A stretch of 63,157 nt of DNA from Ilumatobacteraceae bacterium. GTDB taxonomy: Bacteria; Actinomycetota; Acidimicrobiia; Acidimicrobiales; Iamiaceae. Position numbers and translations under genes: made by a program. This document shows, piece after piece, positions 32,896 through 42,327 of this stretch. The notes beneath the pieces are model-generated. The model was not told the origin of the DNA. It did no database searches and saw only the letters and a program-made list of their open reading frames with translations. The DNA is taken from the NCBI GenBank assembly GCA_025463265.1, contig JAOBWH010000099.1:1-63157 (forward strand). The letters are read 5' to 3'. Position 1 is the stretch's first letter, and every line of letters begins with the position of its first letter.

Positions 32896-35800
32896 ATGGC
32901 CACGGATCCATCTCGAACGACCGAGCCGCTCGAGCTCTGCGTGCTCGGGCCGCTGCGCGCCCACCGGGGTGCGACGGCGCTGGCACTGGGAGGTCGCCAG
33001 CAGCGCGCCGTGCTGACGCGCTTGGCCCTCGCCGGCTCGCGCTCGGTGTCGGCCGAACGCCTCGCCGACGAGTTGTGGTCGGGCGAGCCGCCGCCCAGCG
33101 CCGTGAACACGCTCCAGAGCTACGTGTCCAACCTGCGGCGCATCCTGGGGTCGAGCCCGGCGGGCACGACCGTGATCGAACGGGTGGGGGACGGCTACCG
33201 CCTCGCCTTGGCCCCCGGTGCGTACGACGCCGACCGGTTCGAGTCACTCGTGGCGCAGAGCAGCCGCACCGAGACACCGGCACTCGACCGCGTCGCCCTC
33301 CTCGACGAAGCCCTGGCGCTGTGGCAGGGACCGGCACTGGCCGAGTTCGCCAGCGAGCCCTGGGCGCAGGGCGACGCAGTCCGGCTCGAGGAGATGCGCG
33401 TGGCGGCCATGGAGGCCCGCTTCGAGCTGCTCCTCGAACTCGGTCGCCACGCCACCGTGGTCGGCGATCTCGAGCTGGCGGCGATCGAGCACCCGCTGCG
33501 GGAGCGGTTCACCTTCCAGCTGATCACCGCCCTCTATCGCTGCGGCCGCCAAGCGGAGGCCTTGCGGGCCTTCGAGCGAACCCGCGCCCACCTGGGCGAG
33601 GAGCTCGGCTTGGATCCCAGCCCCGAGCTGGCCCGCCTCGCCGATGCCGTGCTGGCCCACGACCCGAGCCTGGCTCTCGAGGTCAGCGCGACCCGCAGCA
33701 GTGCGGGGTCATTGGCCGTCACCGTGCCGCGCGCCCCAGGCGAGCGGCTCCCGCTTCCGCCCGCGGTCATCGAGCGAAGGACCCGAAGCGGGTTCGTCGG
33801 CCGGCGGTCGCAGCTCGCCGTCCTCCGGTCCGTGTGGATGTCCGTCGCCGACCCATCTCGGCACGGCGAGGTCACCCTGGTGGCCCTCGAGGGTGAGCCC
33901 GGCGTGGGGAAGACCCGCCTCGTCCAGCACCTCGCCCGGGTCGTCCACGATGACGGGGGCCAGGTCTTCTGGGGACGGTGCACGCCCGAGAGCCTCGTCG
34001 CCCACCAGCCCTTCGTGGAGGCCCTGCGCACGGCGGCCCGCAGCGTGGAACCGGACGAGGCCCGTGCCTCCGTCGCGGCACGCCCCGCGCTCGCCGTCCT
34101 CCTTCCCGAGTGGGTCGATGCACCCGCCGCCGAGTCCACCGGTGCGCGCGCCGAGCGCTGGGAGCTCTACGAGGCCGTCACCGAGCTGCTCGAGGACTCG
34201 GCAGCGGTGGCACCGGTCCTCCTCGTGCTCGACGACCTGCAGTGGGCCGACGCTGCCACCCTCGCGCTGCTCGATCACCTCGTGCACCAGGACCGGGTCG
34301 GTCGGCTCCTGGTCGTGGCGACCGTGCGCCGCCCGGCGGGACGGCCGACCGCGGAGCTCGATCGGCTGCTCTCCGATGCCCGTCGAGATGGCCGCTTGAC
34401 CACGGTCGGCGTCGCCGGGTTCGAGGTCGACGAGGTCATCGAGCTGCTCGACGACCGGGGCCGGGCGGTCTCCTCCGATGCCGCAGCCGCGCTGCGCGAC
34501 CGCACCGGAGGCAACCCGTTCTTCATCGAGTCGTTGGTCGACAACGGTGGCGATCTCGACCCTGCTGACCCCCGTGCCGTCCCCGACTCGGTGCGCGACG
34601 TGCTCGACCAGCGCCTCACCGCACTCGACACCGGTGCGCTCGCCGTGTTGAGTGCCGCTGCGGTCATCGGCCTGCGGGTCGATCTCGGGGTCCTCGGCAC
34701 GGTGGCCGGTCTCAGCCCGGACGCCCTGCTCGACGTGGTCGACGTCGCGGTCGCCACCGGCCTGCTCGTCGAGGACGAGGACATCGGGTGGGTCACGTTC
34801 CCGCACGCCCTTGTGCAACAAGCTCTGGTGGCGCGCATCACCCGGAACCGCGAGGCCCAGCTCCACCTCCGGATCGCGGATGCGATCGAGTCACGGCCGC
34901 CCGAACCGGACCATGCCACCACGGTCGCCCAGCACCTGCTGGCCGCCGGCCGCCTCGCCGATCCCGTCCGCACGACCCGCGCCGCCCTGGCCGCCGGCCA
35001 CGAGGCGCTCGCCGCCCTCGCCGACGTCGAGGCCGGGGCCTGGGCCGAACGGGTCGCGACCCTGCTCGAGGCCCCGACCGCTCGGGGCGAAGATGTCTGG
35101 CAGCTTCGGGTCGACGGCCTCCTCCTCTCGATGGCGGCCAGCCGCTACATCGGTGACGTCGGGGGATGGCACCGGGCGCTCGACGCCATCGCCGAAGCTG
35201 CGCAGGAGGGCGATGACGCCGGTCTCTTGCTGGTCAGCGCCGTCGAAGCCGCCCTCGGCGAGGCGTCTCGCGGGTTCCCCTACGACCTCTCGCCGGTCAA
35301 CGACCGCCTGGAACGCCTGCTGGACGATGCCCTGGATCGCATCCCAGAGGAGCGGGTGGGTGATCGGGCCCTCGCGCTGGGGTGGCACTCCTTGAGCCTG
35401 TCGGGCACCGATCTCCGAGAGGAGGAGCGCCAGCGGACCCGGCTGGCACTCAGCCTCCTCGACCAGCTGGAGGACCACCCGTCGTCTGCCGCCGTGGTGC
35501 TCTTCGCCCACCGCAACGCCTTCGCCGACCCCGCCCGGCTCCAGGACCGGGTGGACTTCCACGTCGACCTGATCCGCTACGCCGACGCGTCCGATGACCA
35601 CCAGGTCGCTGGTCTCTACTACGCCGCCGTCGACCTGCTCGAGGCCGGTCGGCTGCCGGAGGCCCGCGTCATGGCCGAGCGGCTGGGGGCCGTCGCCGCA
35701 CCGCACGGCCGGCCGTGGTACGACGCGTACGCCTCGTTGCTCTTCGCCATGTTCGCCCACCTCGAGGGCCGCGGCGACGAGGCCGAGGCCCTGACCGCAG

Positions 35801-36468
35801 CAGGCATGCGCGACGGCCTGCCCGCCCACGCCGGCGAGGGGTCGCAGTTCGACGTCGGCCGACGGCTCCTGTTCGCTCGCCGCCACGGCCGCTACGCCGA
35901 GCTGCGCGGATGGGGCGAGGCGCTCGTGGCCCGTCACCCCGGTCAACCGGCCTGGCGCACCACCGCCGCCCTGGCCCAGCTCGCCGACGGAGACCGCGCC
36001 GCAGCCCGGGCATCGGCGCGCACCGTGCTCGGACCCGACGGGCTGACGATCGGCGATGACTCCCTCGTGTGGTACCTGGTGGTCGACCAGCTCGCCGAGC
36101 TGTGCTGGGCCGAGCCCGCCGCACTGGGCGCCGCTGCGCTGGCCACCGCCATCGAGCCCTATGCCGACCGCATCGGCGTGCTGGGCATGGGCTCTCTGCC
36201 CCTCGGATCGATGCGGCTGGCCCACGGCCGGGCGTTGGCCGCCGCCGGCGACCTCGACGCCGCCGACGCGGTGCTCGCTCGCACCGCCACCGAAGCCGAG
36301 GCCCTCGGCTTCCATCCCGATCGGGCCCGGGCCCTCCTGGCCCGCGCCGACGTGCTCGAGCTCCGTGGACGACCGGGCGATCAGGCCGCCGCCGGCGAGC
36401 TCCGCCAGACGGGGACCGAGCTGGCGGACAGGCTCGCGATGGCCCGTCCGACCCCGCTCGGCGCCTGA
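32896..36468 (+). CDS. SARP/BTAD regulator with AAA ATPase and TPR-like C-terminus
   Basis: The 1190-residue protein has an OmpR-type DNA-binding domain at about residues 12-95 (LCVLGPLRAH, LADELWSGEPPPSAVNTLQSY), a bacterial transcriptional activation domain (BTAD) to ~245, an AAA/ATPase module with Walker A G333EPGVGKT340 and Walker B LLVLDDLQWAD (around 442-450), and a long helical repeat tail from ~660. No LuxR-type helix-turn-helix is seen at the C terminus. This is the large SARP layout (AfsR relatives). SARPs often activate secondary-metabolite genes, but no such cluster is visible here. Its target is unknown. Confidence 0.85.
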   Translation: MATDPSRTTEPLELCVLGPLRAHRGATALALGGRQQRAVLTRLALAGSRSVSAERLADELWSGEPPPSAVNTLQSYVSNLRRILGSSPAGTTVIERVGDGYRLALAPGAYDADRFESLVAQSSRTETPALDRVALLDEALALWQGPALAEFASEPWAQGDAVRLEEMRVAAMEARFELLLELGRHATVVGDLELAAIEHPLRERFTFQLITALYRCGRQAEALRAFERTRAHLGEELGLDPSPELARLADAVLAHDPSLALEVSATRSSAGSLAVTVPRAPGERLPLPPAVIERRTRSGFVGRRSQLAVLRSVWMSVADPSRHGEVTLVALEGEPGVGKTRLVQHLARVVHDDGGQVFWGRCTPESLVAHQPFVEALRTAARSVEPDEARASVAARPALAVLLPEWVDAPAAESTGARAERWELYEAVTELLEDSAAVAPVLLVLDDLQWADAATLALLDHLVHQDRVGRLLVVATVRRPAGRPTAELDRLLSDARRDGRLTTVGVAGFEVDEVIELLDDRGRAVSSDAAAALRDRTGGNPFFIESLVDNGGDLDPADPRAVPDSVRDVLDQRLTALDTGALAVLSAAAVIGLRVDLGVLGTVAGLSPDALLDVVDVAVATGLLVEDEDIGWVTFPHALVQQALVARITRNREAQLHLRIADAIESRPPEPDHATTVAQHLLAAGRLADPVRTTRAALAAGHEALAALADVEAGAWAERVATLLEAPTARGEDVWQLRVDGLLLSMAASRYIGDVGGWHRALDAIAEAAQEGDDAGLLLVSAVEAALGEASRGFPYDLSPVNDRLERLLDDALDRIPEERVGDRALALGWHSLSLSGTDLREEERQRTRLALSLLDQLEDHPSSAAVVLFAHRNAFADPARLQDRVDFHVDLIRYADASDDHQVAGLYYAAVDLLEAGRLPEARVMAERLGAVAAPHGRPWYDAYASLLFAMFAHLEGRGDEAEALTAAGMRDGLPAHAGEGSQFDVGRRLLFARRHGRYAELRGWGEALVARHPGQPAWRTTAALAQLADGDRAAARASARTVLGPDGLTIGDDSLVWYLVVDQLAELCWAEPAALGAAALATAIEPYADRIGVLGMGSLPLGSMRLAHGRALAAAGDLDAADAVLARTATEAEALGFHPDRARALLARADVLELRGRPGDQAAAGELRQTGTELADRLAMARPTPLGA

Positions 36469-36472
36469 GCGG

Positions 36473-38275
36473 CTACGCCGTCGGGGCGGGGGTGACCACG
36501 ACGATGATGTCGCCGGAGCCGACGGCCTGGCCGGCTTCGACCTTGACCTCGGCCACCGTGCCGGCCACATCGGTGGCGACGTTGTTCTCCATCTTCATGG
36601 CCTCGAGCACGGCCACGACCTGGCCGGACGCGACCTCGTCGCCCACGGCGACGTCGACCTTCACGATGGTTCCCTGCATCGGAGCGGCGATGGAGCCCGT
36701 GCCCGCAGCGCCGCCACCGGCACCCCCGGCCCGCTTCTTGCGGGGCTTGGCGGCGGCACCACCACCGGCGGCAGGACCAGCGGCCGCGAGCTGCGACTCC
36801 GGCATCCACATGGCCACCGAGAAGCGCTTGCCGTTGACCTCGACGTCGACGTCGCGGCGGACCTTGGGCTCGGCGTCGTCGCCCTCCGCCTCGGGCTCGG
36901 CGCCGGCGAGGCGGCCGGTGGTGACCCCGGAGAGGTCCAGCGTGCCGTTGTCGACCCAGTTGGTGGAGTGCTCGCCGGCCACGAAGTCCGGGTGGTCGAG
37001 GATCAGCAGCTGGGCGGGGAGCGTGGTGTCGATCCCGTCGATCACGAACTCGTTGATGGCCCGCTTCATGCGGCCGATGGCCGTGTCGCGGTCCGAGCCC
37101 CAGACGATGAGCTTGCCGACGAGGTTGTCGTAGAACTGGCTGACCTCGTCGCCGGACTCGTAGCCGCCGTCCCAGCGGGTGCCGAAGCCCTGCGGGGCGA
37201 CGAGCTTGTCGATCTTGCCGGGGGCGGGGAGGAACTTGCCGCCCGCCGGGTTCTCGGCGTTGACGCGGACCTCGATGGACCAGCCCCGCAGGTCGATGTC
37301 GTCCTGGCTGAACGACAGGGTCTCGCCCGAGGCGACCCGGATCTGCTCGCGGACCAGGTCGATGCCCGACACCAGTTCGGTGACGGGGTGCTCCACCTGG
37401 AGGCGGGTGTTCATCTCGAGGAAGTAGAAGGCGCCGTCCTCGTAGAGGAACTCGACCGTGCCGGCGTTGTAGTAGCCGCAGGCCTTGGCGACGGCGACCG
37501 CCGCTTCGCCCATGGCCTGGCGGATCTCGGCGGGGAAGTTCGGCGCCGGGGACTCCTCGATGAGCTTCTGGTGGCGGCGCTGCACGGAGCAGTCGCGCTC
37601 GCCGACCCACACGCAGTTGCCGTGCTGGTCGCCGATGATCTGCATCTCGACGTGGCGGGGCTTCACCAAGAAGCGCTCGACGTAGCACTCGTCGCGGCCG
37701 AAGCCCTTGAGCGCCTCGGACTGGGCCGAGGCGAGTGCGGCGTGGGCCTCATCGGCCGACTGCACGACGCGCATGCCACGACCGCCACCGCCGTAGGCGG
37801 CCTTGATGGCGACGGGCCAGCCGTGCTCTTCGCCGAACGCCACGACCTCGTCGCCCCCTGCGAGGAACTCGGTGGTGCCCGGCACGCCGGACACGCCGGC
37901 GGCCTGTGCGGCGATGCGGCTCGACACCTTGTCGCCCATGACCTCGATCGACTCTGGCGGTGGGCCGATGAAGGTGACGCCGCGCTCGGTGATGGCCCGG
38001 GCGAAGTCGGTGTTCTCGGAGAAGAACCCGTAGCCGGGGTGCACCCCGTCGGCACCGGACCGCTCGATGATCTCGAGGATCTTGTCGGTGTTGAGGTAGC
38101 TCTCCGCAGCCGTCTGGCCGCCCAGGGCGTAGGCCTCGTCGGCGAGGCGCACGTGGAGCGCATCTCGGTCGAGCTCGGAGTACACCGCCACCGAGGCGAT
38201 CCCCAGCTCCTGGCAGGCACGGATGACCCGGACGGCGATCTCGCCCCGGTTCGCGATCAAGATCTTGGTCAGCAC
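36473..38275 (-). CDS. Acyl-CoA carboxylase alpha subunit (biotin carboxylase + BCCP)
   Basis: The 600-residue protein starts KILIANRGEIAVRVIRACQELGI (biotin carboxylase N domain), has the ATP-grasp glycine loop AAYGGGGRGMRVV and EMNTRLQVEHPVTE near the active site, then a Gly/Ala/Lys linker and a biotinyl domain ending with the EAMKMEN biotinylation motif. Such AccA3/PccA chains carboxylate biotin for acetyl-, propionyl- or longer acyl-CoA, with a separate carboxyltransferase not found here. GTG 38275 is the assumed start. The biotin ligase gene is divergent next door, and the 3' end lies 4 bases from the convergent regulator. Confidence 0.92.
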   Translation of the reverse strand: MLTKILIANRGEIAVRVIRACQELGIASVAVYSELDRDALHVRLADEAYALGGQTAAESYLNTDKILEIIERSGADGVHPGYGFFSENTDFARAITERGVTFIGPPPESIEVMGDKVSSRIAAQAAGVSGVPGTTEFLAGGDEVVAFGEEHGWPVAIKAAYGGGGRGMRVVQSADEAHAALASAQSEALKGFGRDECYVERFLVKPRHVEMQIIGDQHGNCVWVGERDCSVQRRHQKLIEESPAPNFPAEIRQAMGEAAVAVAKACGYYNAGTVEFLYEDGAFYFLEMNTRLQVEHPVTELVSGIDLVREQIRVASGETLSFSQDDIDLRGWSIEVRVNAENPAGGKFLPAPGKIDKLVAPQGFGTRWDGGYESGDEVSQFYDNLVGKLIVWGSDRDTAIGRMKRAINEFVIDGIDTTLPAQLLILDHPDFVAGEHSTNWVDNGTLDLSGVTTGRLAGAEPEAEGDDAEPKVRRDVDVEVNGKRFSVAMWMPESQLAAAGPAAGGGAAAKPRKKRAGGAGGGAAGTGSIAAPMQGTIVKVDVAVGDEVASGQVVAVLEAMKMENNVATDVAGTVAEVKVEAGQAVGSGDIIVVVTPAPTA

Positions 38276-38379
38276 AATCGCAATGTCTACGGCGTCAGCG
38301 GGGGGCCGTGCCAGATGACACGCGTGGAAGCCGCCCACGGCCTTGCCCGGTGCGTGCTGTTCGGGGTGGACTGCCGTCC

Positions 38380-39237
38380 GTGGACGACCGCTCAGCAGGA
38401 GACATCGCACGCTCGGCGCTGGTCGGGACCCGTTTCGGGGATGTCCGGTGGGTGGCCGAGACCGGCTCCACGAACGCCGACGCCCTGGAGCTCGCCCGGC
38501 AGGGGGAGGCGGAGGGCGTGGTGCTGGTCGCCGACCACCAGACCGCCGGTCGTGGCCGCCTCGGCCGCACGTGGCAGGCCCCCGTCGGCGGATCGCTGCT
38601 GTGCACCATCCTCCTGCGCCCGCCCGCAGCGGTGGCGGCGTCGACGACGATGGCGGTCGCCGTCGCCGCCGCCGAAGCCGTCGAGGACCTGACCGGCCGG
38701 GCTCCGCGTCTGAAGTGGCCCAACGACCTGGTGTGGCCCGGCGACGGCTCGGGTCCCGACCGCAAGCTGGCCGGGATCCTCGCCGAGGTCGACTGGCCCG
38801 CCGCCAGCCAGATCTCGAGCGGGTGGCGCGAGCCGAACCCGGCCGATCGGCTCGTGGTGGCCGTCGGCATCGGCATCAACGTGGCGTGGGGCGTCGACGT
38901 GCCCTCCGATCTGGCGGACATCGCCGTCGCCGTCGACCACCTCACCGACCCGGCACCGGCGCCCAGCCGCGCGGACCTGCTCGTGACCATGCTCACCCAC
39001 CTCGACCGCCGCTACGCCGCCCTGCTCGCCGGGCCCGACGGGGTCGGCGAGCTGCAGGGCGCGTGGCGGGAGCGCTCGGCCACGCTCGGCCGCCGGGTCC
39101 GCATCGATCTCGGCGCCGATGACCTCGTGGGCACGGCGGTCGACATCACGGCCGAGGGCCACCTCGTGGTCGAGACCCTCGAAGGCGACCGTCGCACCAT
39201 CGCGGTCGGCGACGTGGTCCACCTCCGCCCCCTCTGA
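38380..39237 (+). CDS. birA: Biotin--[acetyl-CoA-carboxylase] ligase
   Basis: The 285-residue protein has the ligase motifs: ETGSTNADALELA, ADHQTAGRGRLGRTW (the biotinoyl-AMP GRGRxGR loop), LKWPNDLVW and KLAGILAE, followed by the small SH3-like C-terminal domain (VGTAVDITAEGHLVVE). No N-terminal helix-turn-helix is present, so it is a monofunctional enzyme without repressor function. Its divergent neighbour is the biotin-accepting carboxylase subunit, its obvious substrate. GTG 38380 is the best start; the frame is open to 38308. Confidence 0.9.
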   Translation: MDDRSAGDIARSALVGTRFGDVRWVAETGSTNADALELARQGEAEGVVLVADHQTAGRGRLGRTWQAPVGGSLLCTILLRPPAAVAASTTMAVAVAAAEAVEDLTGRAPRLKWPNDLVWPGDGSGPDRKLAGILAEVDWPAASQISSGWREPNPADRLVVAVGIGINVAWGVDVPSDLADIAVAVDHLTDPAPAPSRADLLVTMLTHLDRRYAALLAGPDGVGELQGAWRERSATLGRRVRIDLGADDLVGTAVDITAEGHLVVETLEGDRRTIAVGDVVHLRPL

Positions 39238-39259
39238 GCCAGGCGGGCTCCGGGCCGGG

Positions 39260-41476
39260 TCAGGCGTCCTGGCTCGGGGAGGGGACGTCCTCGTAGGAGC
39301 GATCGGGGTTGGCGGGGACCATCTCGCCGACCGACGGCCCGGACCAGTCGCACACGCCCATCGGGAAGACGGCCCGGATCTGGTCCAGCTGCGAGCCGGT
39401 CAGCTCGGCGGCGTAGTCGTCGGGATCGACGGGCTTCACCTCGCACTTGAGGATCTGGCCCGAACGCGGTGCGCCGGCGGCGGTGCGGGGGTCGCCGGAG
39501 ATGGGGAAGCGGTTGCCGCACGGGCCGTCGGCCGAGTCGGGCTCGTCGGTGCCGCCGGCCCCGCCCGGCTGCTCGTCCTCGGCGGGGGAGGAGGGCCCGC
39601 AGTCGTCGACCGCGCCATCGGGCCGGTCGCGGCGGAGCACCTCGTCGATGGGGCCGCCGACCGTGTCGTCGCGGAGGGCGGTGAGCCACTCGTCCATCAC
39701 CGCGACCGCTGCGCCCGGGTCGTGGTCGGCCGGGGTCTCGGTCCAGATCTGGAACCCCGGCACGTCCTCGGGGTCGGCGGCGAGGCGCTCGAAGAGGGAG
39801 AACGGCCGGAGGCGGTCGGCGGTGGCCCCGGTGGGGTCGTCGTACACGTCGATGTCGATGATCGGCACGGCGGTCAGGTCGCCGCCGCCCATGGCCACCC
39901 GGCCGGTCTCGTAGGCGTGGAGGACGGCCTCGGGGTCCGCCTCCTCGCGCGCCGAGGTGATGGCGCCGTCGATGTCGTAGCCGCCGATCGATCGGTTCAG
40001 GTGGACGAACTCGTCGAGCCCGATGGCGCCGTCGTTGAACGCCCCGAGGCCGTACTGGACCCCGACGTTGTCGAGCGGGCGCGCCGCCCACCCGGTGGCG
40101 GGATCGGTGCCGAACTGGTTGCGGTTGGCGTCTTGGAGCGTGCAGCGCAGCCCGCCCCGGTTGGTGGCGGCGTCGTAGATGGCGTCGGCGGGGATCTCGG
40201 GGTCGCAGCCGTCAGCGGGGTCGATGGCACCCAACCAGGTGTCGGCCCAGCTCTGGCAGGTCTGCTCGGTGGCGTGGCCGTTGACGGCCCGTCGCTGGGC
40301 GGGGGTGAGCACCTTGCCCTCGGCCGTGCCGTAGTAGTGGAGGAGCAGGCCGCAGTCGGTGACGCCGGACCACACTGACACGATGTCGGGGAAGGGGTTG
40401 GAGGCGACGATGCCGTTGACCAGCCCCGGGTAGTCCTGGGCGAGCAGGTGCAGCTGGGCTGCGCCGCCCTCGTCGCCCTGGCCGATGGTGAACGCCGGGA
40501 CGCCCAGCTCCTCGATGAGCCGTTCCTTCACCATCATCGTGGTCTCGGCTGACAGCACGTCGTTGCACTGCACGTCGGCGTTGTTGAAGCTCGCGGTGGC
40601 GACGGCGTAGCCCTGCTGCAGCAGGTCGAGGTCCGCGGTCCCTGCGGCGAGGGTGCCCTGGCCGTAGGTGGTGCCGCAGCTGCCGCCGAAGCGGTACACG
40701 AACCGCTCGTTCCAGCCGGGGCCCGTGGGGTCGTCGTCGCCGGGGGTGGCGTCGATCGACGAGACCTCGTAGATCGAACGGTTGATGACGCCGCGCTCCT
40801 GGCGGATGTAGAGCGGCACGTCGACGCCGTCGATGGTGGCCAGGGCCACATCGGCGGGCCGGTTCCGCAGTTCGGGCAGGTCGACGACCTTGCTGGCGGT
40901 GGTGACGTAGCGCCACGTGATCTCGGGAGCTGCGGAGCAGTCGGCGTCGAGCGCCTCGCCGAGACCGTGGTCATCGGTGCTGCACGCGAGGAGCGGGAGG
41001 TGCGGGCCCGAGATGACCGGCCCGGCGAGCGGCCAGGCCCGGACCCGCTGGAGCACCTCGTCGCCGCCGGCGGTGGCGGTGATGGTGTTGTTGCCCTCGA
41101 CCAGCCCGCGGACCACGCCTTCGAGGTGGCCGTCCGCCGCGACGAGCGAGCCCGTGGCATCGGTGTCGTTGACCCGGACCCGCAGCGCCGAGGCCGGCGT
41201 TCCCGGCGCTGGGGTGACGCGGATGCGGGCGTCGTCGCCCGACACCCGATCGGGCTGGCTGCTGAGCACCTCGATGCGCAGGCCCTCCTGGAGCGGCGAC
41301 GTGCCGGAGCCGAGCGGCAGGCTGGTGGTCGGTCCGCCCATCGACGGGTCCGAGGTCGTGGTCGACCCGCCGGACCCGGACCCGGACCCGGACCGGTCGC
41401 CGCCGGTCGAGCAGGAGGCGGCGGTGAGGCAGAGCGCGGCGGCGATGGCGGCGGCCGCTGCGGCGCGCCGGTTCAC
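39260..41476 (-). CDS. Large lipoprotein, DUF6351-like
   Basis: The 738-residue protein has a lipoprotein signal with lipobox LTAASC near residue 22, a Gly/Ser/Thr-rich linker, then a domain of ~650 residues with many Cys and repeated G-x-D motifs. Its segments (RIEVLSSQPDRVSGDDARIRV, the GQGDEGGAAQLH serine-hydrolase-like turn without a nucleophile Ser) resemble DUF6351 secreted proteins. It would be a surface protein of unknown role. GTG 41476 overlaps the pabC stop by GTGA, so an exported protein is coupled to a folate enzyme, an unusual pairing. Confidence 0.78.
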   Translation of the reverse strand: MNRRAAAAAAIAAALCLTAASCSTGGDRSGSGSGSGGSTTTSDPSMGGPTTSLPLGSGTSPLQEGLRIEVLSSQPDRVSGDDARIRVTPAPGTPASALRVRVNDTDATGSLVAADGHLEGVVRGLVEGNNTITATAGGDEVLQRVRAWPLAGPVISGPHLPLLACSTDDHGLGEALDADCSAAPEITWRYVTTASKVVDLPELRNRPADVALATIDGVDVPLYIRQERGVINRSIYEVSSIDATPGDDDPTGPGWNERFVYRFGGSCGTTYGQGTLAAGTADLDLLQQGYAVATASFNNADVQCNDVLSAETTMMVKERLIEELGVPAFTIGQGDEGGAAQLHLLAQDYPGLVNGIVASNPFPDIVSVWSGVTDCGLLLHYYGTAEGKVLTPAQRRAVNGHATEQTCQSWADTWLGAIDPADGCDPEIPADAIYDAATNRGGLRCTLQDANRNQFGTDPATGWAARPLDNVGVQYGLGAFNDGAIGLDEFVHLNRSIGGYDIDGAITSAREEADPEAVLHAYETGRVAMGGGDLTAVPIIDIDVYDDPTGATADRLRPFSLFERLAADPEDVPGFQIWTETPADHDPGAAVAVMDEWLTALRDDTVGGPIDEVLRRDRPDGAVDDCGPSSPAEDEQPGGAGGTDEPDSADGPCGNRFPISGDPRTAAGAPRSGQILKCEVKPVDPDDYAAELTGSQLDQIRAVFPMGVCDWSGPSVGEMVPANPDRSYEDVPSPSQDA

Positions 41477-42327
41477 GCGGGGTCCAGGGTCCGGGCCTGC
41501 AGCGAGGCGAAGGCCTCGACGGCCTCCGCCGTGAGCGGCCCCGGCGCGGGGAGGGGGCGGCCGTCGATGGCGTCGATGGGGTGCACGTCGCGGGTGGACG
41601 AGGTGAGGAACGCCTCGGAGGTGCGGACGAGGTCGTCGAGGGTCAGGTCGTCGCGCTCGACCACGTCGACGGCCGCGCACACGAGTGCCCGCGTGATGCC
41701 CGGGAGGCAGCCCGACGCGAGCGACGGGGTGCACAGCAACCCGTCGAGCTCCAGGAAGATGTTGGAGCCGGTGCCCTCGGACAGCAGACCCACCGTGTTG
41801 GCGAGCAGCGCCTCCGACGCGCCGTGGCGGTGGGCCTCGGCGAGCGCCACCACGTTCTCGGCGTAGGACGTGGTCTTGGCCCCGGCGACGGCGCTGCGCT
41901 CGTTGCGGGTCCAGGGCACGGTGACCACCTGGGTGATGGGCGGCCAGGGGCTCCCGGGTCCGGCGGCGACCACGAGCGTCGGCGGGACGTCGCTGCGGTC
42001 CGAGCCGAGCGGTCCGGGGCCACCGGTGATCGTGATGCGCAGCCGTTCCACGCCGACGGTGGCGTTGGCCGCGTCGATGGATGCTGCGCCGATGGCCGCC
42101 TCGCTCGCCGCCCGCAGGTCGTCGTCGCTCCACGCGAGGCGCAGGCCGATGATCTCGGCTGACCGGCGCAGGCGGGCGAGGTGCCGGGTCAAGGCGAACG
42201 GGGTGCCGTGGACCACCTTGCAGGTCTCGAACACCCCGTCGCCCACGGTGAGGCCGTGGTCGAGGGCCGCCACCCGGGCGTCGCCCGAGGGGGAGAGGTT
42301 GCCGTCGACCCAGACCCAGGTGCTCAT
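41473..42327 (-). CDS. pabC: Aminodeoxychorismate lyase-like class IV aminotransferase
   Basis: The 284-residue fold type IV PLP protein begins STWVWVDGNLSPSGDARVAALDHGLTVGDGVFET, in which the GDGVFET segment is diagnostic, and has AKTTSYAENVVALAEAHRHG, in the region where 4-amino-4-deoxychorismate lyases and branched-chain aminotransferases carry conserved residues, and SEGTGSNIFLE. The coupled pabB gene upstream (ATGA overlap) makes 4-aminobenzoate synthesis for folate the best reading; a D-amino acid or branched-chain aminotransferase would be the alternative. Confidence 0.82.
   Translation of the reverse strand: MSTWVWVDGNLSPSGDARVAALDHGLTVGDGVFETCKVVHGTPFALTRHLARLRRSAEIIGLRLAWSDDDLRAASEAAIGAASIDAANATVGVERLRITITGGPGPLGSDRSDVPPTLVVAAGPGSPWPPITQVVTVPWTRNERSAVAGAKTTSYAENVVALAEAHRHGASEALLANTVGLLSEGTGSNIFLELDGLLCTPSLASGCLPGITRALVCAAVDVVERDDLTLDDLVRTSEAFLTSSTRDVHPIDAIDGRPLPAPGPLTAEAVEAFASLQARTLDPA

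Noticed and set aside
32896-36468. Idea that the SARP regulator marks a secondary-metabolite cluster here
   Set aside because: No polyketide, peptide, terpene or RiPP synthesis gene lies in the window; neighbours are ordinary metabolic genes.
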